Positions 1 to 6,045 of a stretch of 9,544 nt of DNA are shown here, piece by piece; position 1 is the first letter of the stretch, and each line of letters begins with the position of its first letter. The stretch covers positions 590 to 10,133 of the forward strand of contig DNQP01000101.1 of the NCBI GenBank assembly GCA_003500955.1. The letters run 5' to 3'. The translations under genes were made by a program, and so were the position numbers. The notes beneath the pieces were generated by a model. The model had not been told where the DNA came from. It saw nothing but the letters and a program-made list of their open reading frames with translations, and made no database searches. Source of the stretch: Curvibacter sp. Its GTDB lineage: Bacteria; Pseudomonadota; Gammaproteobacteria; Burkholderiales; Burkholderiaceae_C.

Positions 1-754
1 CCGCCACGTCGTGGTCGTCGGCGCCTTCACGCTGCGCGGCCTCCTGCCGTGCCAGCAGTTGCAGGCGCAGGCATTCGGCCAGGTTGCGCGCGCCCACGCC
101 CGCGGGCTCCAGGCTTTGCAGCAGGCGCAAGGCCAGCTCGAAGTGTTCGAGCACCGCCTCGCGCTGCGCCAGATCGTCACCGGCCAGGCTCTGCGCCAGC
201 TCCTCCAGCGTATCTTCCAGATAGCCGTCGTCGTTGAGCGAGCCGATCAGGAAGAGCAGGGCCGCGCGGTCCTCGGCGCCCAGACGCAGGGACAAGGCCT
301 GGCGTTTGAGGAAATCCTGCAATGACTCCTGGCTGCGCGCGAGCTCGGTGGCATCGGCCTCGTCGTCCTCGCGCGCGCCGTTGCGCGCTGGGGCGTCACC
401 GCCCCATTCGCTGTCGTCGGGCGCCAGGTCCACCGTGCCGTCGCCGTCCCAGTCGCCGTCGCGTTCCAGGTCCACCGAGGGGGCCGGTTCGTCGGCCACC
501 TCGGATGTGGCCGCGCTGCTGATGTAGTCATGGTCGGTCTCGTCGGCAGACACGGGGGCGTCGCTGCGTTCCAGGCCATGGGCCTCGCGCTCCACGCTGT
601 CGTCGGCCCGCTCCAGAAAGGGGTTCTCGTCGAGCAGCTGCTCGACCTCCTGGTTGAGCTCCAGCGTGGAGAGCTGCAGAAGGCGGATGGACTGCTGCAG
701 CTGGGGCGTGAGCGCCAGGTGCTGGGAGACCCGCAGCGACAGTCCCTGTTTCAT
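1..754 (-). CDS. rpoN: RNA polymerase sigma-54 factor RpoN, N-terminal part (cut by window edge)
   Basis: Sigma-54 directs RNA polymerase to -24/-12 promoters and needs AAA+ activators to open DNA. The visible 251 codons begin with MKQGLSLRVSQHLALTPQLQ and continue QQSIRLLQLSTLEL, the typical glutamine/leucine-rich region I (about residues 1-48) that contacts activators. Residues 49-140 are a long acidic region II rich in D, E and G. From about residue 144 (LQDFLKRQ, LIGSLNDDGYL, LEPAGVGARNL) the core-binding region III starts. The rest, including the DNA-binding RpoN box, lies beyond base 1. The ATG at 752-754 is chosen because region I starts directly there. No strong Shine-Dalgarno sequence is seen in the 30-bp gap after lptB, so translation probably depends on cotranscription with lptB. 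The lptA-lptB-rpoN order is conserved in many Proteobacteria. Identification is secure. Confidence 0.96.
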   Translation of the reverse strand, partial: MKQGLSLRVSQHLALTPQLQQSIRLLQLSTLELNQEVEQLLDENPFLERADDSVEREAHGLERSDAPVSADETDHDYISSAATSEVADEPAPSVDLERDGDWDGDGTVDLAPDDSEWGGDAPARNGAREDDEADATELARSQESLQDFLKRQALSLRLGAEDRAALLFLIGSLNDDGYLEDTLEELAQSLAGDDLAQREAVLEHFELALRLLQSLEPAGVGARNLAECLRLQLLARQEAAQREGADDHDVA

Positions 755-784
755 GATGGCAGTCCGATGTGCAGGGGGAACCCC

Positions 785-1612
785 TTACATCTTGAAGTGC
801 TCGCCCAGGTAGACCCGGCGCACGTCGGCATTGTTCACGATCTCGGCCGGTGTGCCCTGCGCCAGCACGCGGCCTTCGCTGATGATGTAGGCGTGGTCGC
901 AGATGCCCAGGGTCTCGCGCACATTGTGGTCGGTGATGAGCACACCGATGCCGCGCGCCTTGAGGAAGCTGATGATGCGCTGGATCTCGATCACCGCAAT
1001 CGGGTCGATGCCGGCAAAAGGCTCGTCGAGCAGGATGAAGCGCGGCTGCGTCGCCAGGGCACGCGCAATCTCCACGCGGCGGCGCTCACCGCCGGACAGC
1101 GCCAGCGCCGGTGACAGGCGCAGCTTCTCCACCCGCAGGTCCTGCAGCAGGTCGGTGAGGCGGCGCTCGATCTCGTCCTTGCGCAGGGCCTTGCCGTGCT
1201 CGTCGTGCTGCAGCTCGAGCACGGCGCGCACGTTGTCTTCGACGTTGAGTTTGCGGAAGATCGACGCCTCCTGCGGCAGGTAGCTCAGGCCCATGCGCGC
1301 ACGCTGGTGGATGGGCATGTGCTCCACGCGCTCGTCGTCGATCATGATTTCGCCGGCGCTGGCGCGCACCAGACCCACGATCATGTAGAAGGACGTGGTC
1401 TTGCCCGCACCATTGGGGCCCAGCAGGCCCACGACCTCGCCCTTGCGCACGGTGAGCGAGACGTCTTTCACGACCTCTCGGCTGCCATAGAACTTGCGCA
1501 GATGGCGCGCCTCCAGCCGGCTGACCTCGGGTGCGGGTTGGGTGTCGTGGCCGCTCACGGGGCCTGGCTGGGTGTCGGGCGGCGTGGGCCCGGGCTGCAG
1601 GTTCTCGCTCAC
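785..1612 (-). CDS. lptB: LptB, ATPase of the lipopolysaccharide export complex
   Basis: LptB is the cytoplasmic ATPase of LptB2FG, which extracts lipopolysaccharide from the inner membrane and pushes it along the LptC-LptA-LptD bridge. The 275-residue protein has every ABC motif: Walker A GPNGAGKTT (65-73), Q-loop in YLPQEASIF (Q114), signature LSGGE (172-176), Walker B FILLDEP (192-198, catalytic E197) and H-loop TDHN (H229). The YLPQEASIF, SGGERRRVEIARAL and VYLGEHF stretches are typical of LptB rather than of other ABC ATPases. The start is GTG at 1610-1612, overlapping the lptA stop (GTGA) and preceded by GGAGG six bases upstream. Compared with Escherichia coli LptB (241 residues) there is an extra proline-rich N-terminal tail of about 32 residues with a near repeat (DTQPGP/DTQPAP). 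No later ATG offers a shorter start before the ABC domain. Identification is secure; the tail is the only oddity. Confidence 0.97.
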   Translation of the reverse strand: MSENLQPGPTPPDTQPGPVSGHDTQPAPEVSRLEARHLRKFYGSREVVKDVSLTVRKGEVVGLLGPNGAGKTTSFYMIVGLVRASAGEIMIDDERVEHMPIHQRARMGLSYLPQEASIFRKLNVEDNVRAVLELQHDEHGKALRKDEIERRLTDLLQDLRVEKLRLSPALALSGGERRRVEIARALATQPRFILLDEPFAGIDPIAVIEIQRIISFLKARGIGVLITDHNVRETLGICDHAYIISEGRVLAQGTPAEIVNNADVRRVYLGEHFKM

Positions 1613-2229
1613 TTGCGTCCTCCGCCCACACCGTCGTCGCTGCGCAGGGGCAGGCCGGGGTTGGCCTGCGCCGGGGCCGCGCTGCGCGGCGTCAGCGTGG
1701 CGCGCACCCGTCCGCCGCCGCCGGGCACGCTGCCCTTCTGGTTGCCGCCGTCGACGGTGAAAACGTCCGTGAGGCTGTTGTACTGGACGACATTGCCGCT
1801 GACCACATCGCTGACCTGGATGCCGCGCAGGCGGCGCAGCTGCGCGTTCTTGATGAGCTTGAAGACATCGGCACGGCCGTCGTATTCGATGGTCTCGCTC
1901 TCCCCCTCGACGAACTCGTCCTCGCCGTCGCGCTTCTGCCGGAAGCTGGCGCGCTGGCCTTCGGCCGCCGTGACCACGCCGAACTGGTAGCCCTGCGGGT
2001 CCTGCCGCACCTCGATGCGCGCCCCCTTGATCACGATGGTGCCGCGCGTGAGCACGACATTGCCCGTGAAGATGCTGACCTGCTTGAGGTCGTCATAACG
2101 CAAGGCATCGGCCTCGATGTTCATGGGCTGCTGCCGGTCGCCCTTTTCGGCGTGGGCGGCGCCGGCCAAGGCCAGCACCAGACCTGCGCACAGCAGCCAG
2201 CGGGGGAAAGAGGACGTCTTGAAAGGCAC
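1609..2229 (-). CDS. lptA: LptA, periplasmic lipopolysaccharide transport protein
   Basis: LptA is the soluble OstA-fold protein that forms the periplasmic bridge carrying lipopolysaccharide from LptC to LptD. From the GTG at 2227-2229 the protein has 206 residues. Residues 1-27 are a signal peptide with a hydrophobic core (WLLCAGLVLALAGA) and a cleavage site after AHA. The OstA domain runs from about 35 to 163, with the typical openings MNIEADALRYDD and FTGNVVLTRGTIVIKGARIEV and a late TDVFTVDGG. A glycine/proline-rich tail follows. The frame also has an ATG at 2257-2259 (10 residues longer). I prefer the GTG because the best promoter has its -10 hexamer on that ATG, which puts the predicted transcript start near 2250. 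A GAGAG eight bases before the GTG could be a weak ribosome site. The gene overlaps lptB by 4 bp. The family is secure; the exact start is moderately sure. Confidence 0.93.
   Translation of the reverse strand: MPFKTSSFPRWLLCAGLVLALAGAAHAEKGDRQQPMNIEADALRYDDLKQVSIFTGNVVLTRGTIVIKGARIEVRQDPQGYQFGVVTAAEGQRASFRQKRDGEDEFVEGESETIEYDGRADVFKLIKNAQLRRLRGIQVSDVVSGNVVQYNSLTDVFTVDGGNQKGSVPGGGGRVRATLTPRSAAPAQANPGLPLRSDDGVGGGRK
1619..1623 (-). promoter_or_regulatory. Ribosome binding site fixing the lptB GTG start
   Basis: On the minus strand GGAGG is followed by six bases (ACGCAA) and then GTG AGC GAG. This near-ideal Shine-Dalgarno sequence lies inside the 3' end of lptA. It supports the GTG at 1610-1612 as the true lptB start, and so supports the unusual N-terminal tail of LptB. 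Confidence 0.75.
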
Positions 2230-2257
2230 GAATCTTGCTCTCGGGGGTATGCGGCGC

Positions 2258-2285
2258 ATTGTAATCGGGCGGGCGTGCTGGTCCA
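2258..2285 (-). promoter_or_regulatory. Predicted sigma-70 promoter of lptA-lptB-rpoN
   Basis: Read on the minus strand, TGGACC (2280-2285, four of six matches to TTGACA) and TACAAT (2258-2263, five of six matches to TATAAT) are separated by 16 bases. Just upstream of the -35, at 2286-2297, lies AAAAGCAAAAGC, an A-rich tandem repeat in otherwise GC-rich DNA that could act as an UP element. Transcription would start near 2250, giving a leader of about 21 bases before the lptA GTG. In the rest of the spacer up to gshB (2286-2392) I see no comparably good promoter for gshB, no terminator and no small gene. The boxes are seen; activity is inferred. Confidence 0.55.
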
Positions 2286-2392
2286 GCTTTTGCTTTTGCC
2301 CCTGAAAGGTGCGCGTGCTTGCTGCCCCGCCGCAGGGCGCCGCTGGGTATTCGTGAGAGACTTCCTGCCACATCCGCTTTGCCGCTTCTCTC

Positions 2393-3364
2393 ATGAACCT
2401 GCTCTTCGTTGCCGATCCGCTGGAAACCTTCAAGACCTACAAGGACAGCACCTACGCCATGATGCGCGAGGCCCAGCGCCGCGGCCACACCCTGGCCGCC
2501 TGCGAGCCGCGCCACCTGCGCTGGCAGACCGGCGGCCAGGTCAGCGCCCACGTGCGCCGCATCCGCCTGACCGGGCACGAGGAGCAGTGGTTCCACGAGT
2601 CCCCCCAGGCTCCAGCCCAGCGCCTGGCCGCCTTGCGCGATTTCGACGCCGTGCTCATGCGCAAGGACCCGCCTTTCGACAGCGAATACTTCTACGCCAC
2701 CCATCTGCTGGAACAAGCCGAACGCGAGGGCGCGCGCGTCTTCAACCGGCCGCGCGCGCTGCGCGACCATCCGGAGAAGCTCGCCCTGCTCGAGTTCCCG
2801 CAATACACCGCGCCCACGCTGGTCACGCGCGAGGCCCAGGCCGTGCGCGACTTCCATGCCGAACACCGCGACATCATCCTCAAGCCCCTGGACGGCATGG
2901 GCGGCATGGGCATCTTCCGCGTCAGGGACGACGGCCTGAACCTGGGCAGCATCATCGAGACCCTGAACCGCCACGGCGAGCAGACCCTGATGGTGCAGAA
3001 GTTCGTGCCGGCCATCGCCCAGGGCGACAAGCGCGTGCTGGTCATCGGCGGCCGGCCGGTGCCGCACTGCCTGGCGCGCATCCCCCAGGGCGGCGAGGTG
3101 CGCGGCAACCTCGCTGCGGGCGGCAAGGGCGTGGCCCAGCCCCTGAGCACGCGCGACCGCGAGATCGCCGAGGCCCTGGGCCCGGTGCTGGCCGCGCGCG
3201 GCCTGCTGCTCGTGGGCCTGGACATCATCGGCGACAGCCTCACCGAAATCAACGTCACCAGCCCCACCTGCTTCCAGGAAATCACCGACCAGAGCGGCTT
3301 CGATGTGGCCGCCATGTACATCGACGCGCTGGAGGCCGCACTGCGGGAAAACACCCGGGCTTGA
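2393..3364 (+). CDS. gshB: Glutathione synthetase GshB
   Basis: GshB joins gamma-glutamylcysteine and glycine with ATP to make glutathione in the cytoplasm, the second step of the pathway. The 323-residue protein is close to the usual length (316 in Escherichia coli) and starts with the family opening MNLLFVADPLETFKTYKDST. Visible motifs are MRKDPPFD (89-96), FNRP (117-120), the ATP-grasp glycine-rich loop KPLDGMGGMGIF (164-175), GDKRVLVI (211-218), NLAAGG (239-244) and EINVTSPTC (285-293). D277, E285 and N287 are the expected magnesium ligands. The gene is divergent from lptA across 163 bp (133 bp if the longer lptA start is used) and has no clear Shine-Dalgarno sequence. gshA is not adjacent in this window. 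A peptide-type ABC operon follows 74 bp downstream in the same direction. The gene appears intact and identification is secure. Confidence 0.97.
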   Translation: MNLLFVADPLETFKTYKDSTYAMMREAQRRGHTLAACEPRHLRWQTGGQVSAHVRRIRLTGHEEQWFHESPQAPAQRLAALRDFDAVLMRKDPPFDSEYFYATHLLEQAEREGARVFNRPRALRDHPEKLALLEFPQYTAPTLVTREAQAVRDFHAEHRDIILKPLDGMGGMGIFRVRDDGLNLGSIIETLNRHGEQTLMVQKFVPAIAQGDKRVLVIGGRPVPHCLARIPQGGEVRGNLAAGGKGVAQPLSTRDREIAEALGPVLAARGLLLVGLDIIGDSLTEINVTSPTCFQEITDQSGFDVAAMYIDALEAALRENTRA

Positions 3365-3395
3365 GCCCGCGGGCCTGCCGCAGACTCCGGGTCTT

Positions 3396-3419
3396 GCCGC
3401 GCCAGCGGTTTCGTTTTTT
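3396..3419 (+). terminator. Possible weak intrinsic terminator after gshB
   Basis: CCGC-GCCA-GCGG (3397-3408) can form a four-pair hairpin, extended by a G-T pair, and is followed by TTCG and a run of six T (3414-3419). The stem is short and the T-run begins five bases after it, so termination may be partial. A second small inverted repeat, CGGGC-TTGA-GCCCG (3356-3369), has the gshB stop codon in its loop. These elements bear on whether gshB and the transporter genes share a transcript. I see no convincing promoter in the remaining spacer. Confidence 0.3.
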
Positions 3420-3438
3420 CAACCACAAGGCTGTCAAC

Positions 3439-5010
3439 ATGAAGATCCATCACCTCACCCTCTGCGCGGCGCTGGCCCTGGGCGCGGCCGGCCTGCAGGC
3501 CAAGACCTTCAAATGGACCAGCGCCAGCGACATCGCGTCGTGGGACGTGCACTCGCAGAACAACGCGCTGCAGAACGGCATCCATGCCGCGGTCTACGAG
3601 TCCCTGGTCTATTACAACAGCCGCACCTTCAAGGTGGACCCTGTGCTGGCCACCAGCTGGCAGCAGGTCAGCCCCACCCAGCTGCGGCTGACGCTGCGCA
3701 CCGGCGTCAAGTTCCACGACGGCTCGCCCTTCACCGCCGACGATGCGGTCTTCTCCATCCAGCGTGCCATGGCCAAGACCTCGAATTTCGCGGTCTTCAC
3801 CCAGGGCATCGCCCGCGTGGCCAAGGTCGATGACAAGACCATCGACATCCACACCGCCGGCCCCAACCCCGTGCTGCTCAACCAGCTCACCGAGCTGCGC
3901 ATGATGAGCAAGGCCTGGGCCGAGAAGAACAAGTCCACCGAGCCCAAGGACATCAAGGTGCAGGAGGAAAATTTCGCCCACCGCAACGCCAACGGCACCG
4001 GCCCCTTCATGCTCAAGGAGTGGCAGCCCGACCAGAAGCTGGTGCTCGTGAAGCACCCGGGCTGGTGGGGCAAGGGCGAGGGCAATGTGACCGAGATCGT
4101 CTACACCCCGGTCAAGGCCGTGGCCACCCGCATGGCGGCGCTGCTCTCGGGCGAGGTGGACTTCGTGCTCGACCCCAGCCCGCAGGACCTGCCGCGCCTG
4201 CGCAGCGCACCCAATCTCAAGGTGCTCGACGGCGTCGAGAACCGCACCATCTTCTTCGGCATGGACCAGTTCCGCGAGGAACTGCCGGGCAGCAACATCA
4301 AGGGCAAGAACCCGCTCAAGGACCTGCGCGTGCGCAAGGCCCTGTACCAGGCCATCGACATCGAGACCATCGCGCGCGTCACCCTGCGCGGCCTGGGCCA
4401 GCCCACGGGCGCGCTGGTCGCGCCCCAGGTCACGGGCTGGAGCAAAGAGGTGCACAAGCGCTACCCCTATGACGTGGCCGCCGCGCAGAAGCTGCTGGCC
4501 GACGCCGGCTACAAGGACGGCTTCGAAGTCGACTTCGCCTGCCCCAACAACCGCTACATCAACGACGAGCAGATCTGCCAGGCCGTGACCGCCATGTGGG
4601 CCAAGATCGGCGTCAAGGCCAAGCTGCGCACCCTGCCGCTGACCACCTACTTCCCCATGATCCAGCGCTACGAGGCCAGCATCTACATGCTGGGCTGGGG
4701 CGTGCCGACCTTCGACGCGCTCTACTCGCTGCAGTCGCTGACCCGCTCGGTCGGCGCCGGCGGCGACGGCAACTACAACGTGGGCCGCTACAGCAACCCG
4801 CAGATGGACGCGCTGGTCGAGCGCACCAAGAAGGAGACCGACCTCAAGCTGCGCACCGAGCTGCTGACCAAGGCCCTGGCGCTGCAGAACGAGGACGTGG
4901 CCCACATCCCGCTGCACAACCAGGTCATCCCCTGGGCCATGAAGAAGAACATCGACGTGGTGCACCGCGCCGACAACCGCCTGGACTGGCGCCTGATCAA
5001 GGTCAACTGA
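3439..5010 (+). CDS. Periplasmic substrate-binding protein of a peptide/nickel-type ABC importer (SBP family 5)
   Basis: This is the periplasmic receptor of the importer encoded downstream. The 523-residue length is normal for family 5 (DppA/OppA/NikA/GsiB). Residues 1-21 are a signal peptide, cleaved after LQA; no lipobox is present, so the protein should be free in the periplasm. Family hallmarks are VYESLVYYN (53-60), GVKFHDGSPFTADDAVFSIQR (from 89), NGTGPFMLKEW (185-195), RMAALLSGEVDFV (231-243) and DLRVRKALYQAID (295-307). C368 and C380 could form a disulfide in the second lobe. The ATG at 3439 fits the signal peptide and has AAGG eight bases upstream. The region after W420 reads GVPTFDALYS, unlike the GDNGD-type segment I recall in DppA, so a classical dipeptide substrate should not be assumed. 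It is the first gene of the operon. The family is sure; the substrate is unknown. Confidence 0.93.
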   Translation: MKIHHLTLCAALALGAAGLQAKTFKWTSASDIASWDVHSQNNALQNGIHAAVYESLVYYNSRTFKVDPVLATSWQQVSPTQLRLTLRTGVKFHDGSPFTADDAVFSIQRAMAKTSNFAVFTQGIARVAKVDDKTIDIHTAGPNPVLLNQLTELRMMSKAWAEKNKSTEPKDIKVQEENFAHRNANGTGPFMLKEWQPDQKLVLVKHPGWWGKGEGNVTEIVYTPVKAVATRMAALLSGEVDFVLDPSPQDLPRLRSAPNLKVLDGVENRTIFFGMDQFREELPGSNIKGKNPLKDLRVRKALYQAIDIETIARVTLRGLGQPTGALVAPQVTGWSKEVHKRYPYDVAAAQKLLADAGYKDGFEVDFACPNNRYINDEQICQAVTAMWAKIGVKAKLRTLPLTTYFPMIQRYEASIYMLGWGVPTFDALYSLQSLTRSVGAGGDGNYNVGRYSNPQMDALVERTKKETDLKLRTELLTKALALQNEDVAHIPLHNQVIPWAMKKNIDVVHRADNRLDWRLIKVN

Positions 5011-5025
5011 AGCCGCTCTGACGCC

Positions 5026-5047
5026 GCGCGGGGCACCGCCCCCGCGC
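5026..5047 (+). promoter_or_regulatory. Strong intercistronic hairpin between binding-protein and permease genes
   Basis: GCGCGGGG (5026-5033) pairs perfectly with CCCCGCGC (5040-5047) around the six-base loop CACCGC, an all-GC eight-pair stem 16 bp after the binding-protein stop. The following ACTTTCCGTTTCT is only mildly T-rich, so partial termination or protection of the upstream mRNA 3' end is more likely than full termination. Such hairpins behind the binding-protein gene are a known way for ABC importer operons to make more receptor than membrane protein. The structure is seen; the role is inferred. Confidence 0.55.
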
Positions 5048-5066
5048 ACTTTCCGTTTCTCGCCCC

Positions 5067-6044
5067 ATGTTTGCCTTCATCGTCCGGCGCCTGGCCCAGG
5101 CCGTGCTCGTCATGGTCACCGTGGCCTTCGTGGCCTTCCTGCTCTTCCAGTACGTGGGCGACCCGGTGGTCTTCATCCTCGGCCAGGACGCCACGGCCGA
5201 GCAGGTGACCGCCATCCGCGCCGAGCTGGGCCTGGACCGGCCTTTCTTCGTGCAGTTCTGGCACTTCCTGGTCCATGCCGCGCAGGGTGAGTTCGGCATG
5301 AGCCTGCGCCAGGGCGTCAAGGTCTCGCAGCTCATCGCCGAGCGTTTCCCCGCCACGCTGGAGCTGGCCCTGGTGGCCGCGCTGCTGGCCACGGCCCTCG
5401 GCATCCCCATGGGCGTCTACGCCGCGCTGCGCCGCGGCAGCTTCCTGAGCCAGGTCTTCATGACGGTCTCCTTGCTGGGCGTGTCCCTGCCGACCTTCCT
5501 GATCGGCATCCTGCTCATCCTGGTGTTCTCGGTGACGCTGGGCTGGTTCCCCAGCTTCGGCCGCGGCGAGGTGGTCCAGCTCGGCGGCTGGAGCACGGGC
5601 CTGCTCACGCTCAAGGGCTGGCACCACCTGGTGCTGCCGGCGCTCACGCTGGCCATCTTCCAGCTCACGCTCATCATGCGCCTGGTGCGCGCCGAGATGC
5701 TGGAGGTGCTGCGCACCGACTACATCAAGTTCGCGCGCGCCCGCGGCCTGAGCGACCGCGCCGTGCACTTCGGCCACGCCCTGCGCAACACCCTGGTGCC
5801 CGTGCTCACCATCACCGGCCTGCAGCTCGGCGGCCTGATCGCCTTCGCCATCATCACCGAGACCGTGTTCCAGTGGCCGGGCATGGGCCTGCTCTTCATC
5901 CAGGCCGTGTCCTTTGCCGACATCCCGGTCATGGCCGCCTACCTCTGCCTGATCGCGCTGATCTTCGTCGTCATCAACCTGATCGTCGACCTGCTCTATT
6001 TCGTCGTCGATCCGCGCCTGCGCGTGGACCGCGCCGGCCACTGA
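5067..6044 (+). CDS. ABC importer permease, DppB/OppB type
   Basis: This is the first of two inner-membrane subunits that form the translocation channel with the next gene product. The 325-residue protein opens MFAFIVRRLAQAVLVM, the standard start of the DppB/OppB/GsiC group, with a first membrane helix near 9-31. It then has a periplasmic segment with the family phrase RAELGLDRPFFVQFWHFL (51-68). Further hydrophobic helices lie around 98-120, 129-157, 188-206, 243-267 and 286-312, giving six in total. The cytoplasmic EAA loop that docks onto the ATPase is at 219-240 (YIKFARARGLSDRAVHFGHALR). The C-terminus DLLYFVVDPRLRV is also typical. No Shine-Dalgarno sequence precedes the ATG, but no better start exists. 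The next gene begins one base after the stop, implying coupling. The family is sure; the substrate cannot be read from this subunit. Confidence 0.94.
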   Translation: MFAFIVRRLAQAVLVMVTVAFVAFLLFQYVGDPVVFILGQDATAEQVTAIRAELGLDRPFFVQFWHFLVHAAQGEFGMSLRQGVKVSQLIAERFPATLELALVAALLATALGIPMGVYAALRRGSFLSQVFMTVSLLGVSLPTFLIGILLILVFSVTLGWFPSFGRGEVVQLGGWSTGLLTLKGWHHLVLPALTLAIFQLTLIMRLVRAEMLEVLRTDYIKFARARGLSDRAVHFGHALRNTLVPVLTITGLQLGGLIAFAIITETVFQWPGMGLLFIQAVSFADIPVMAAYLCLIALIFVVINLIVDLLYFVVDPRLRVDRAGH

Positions 6045-6045
6045 C

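Noticed and set aside
775..784. GGGG-AA-CCCC right after the lptB stop, considered as a terminator before rpoN.
   Set aside because: Four-base arms with a two-base centre cannot form a stable hairpin, and no T-run follows. Cotranscription of lptB and rpoN is more likely.
1531..3438. The binding-protein frame stays open for about 1,900 bases upstream of its ATG, suggesting a giant protein.
   Set aside because: The upstream part is an out-of-frame or antisense shadow of lptB, lptA and gshB. The signal peptide and ribosome site at 3439 mark the real start.
2692..5049. A 785-codon open frame on the minus strand opposite gshB and the binding-protein gene.
   Set aside because: Long antisense frames are usual in GC-rich coding DNA. 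The translation is low-complexity (A, G, V, H, D, Q rich) with no family features, while both plus-strand genes are clear known proteins.
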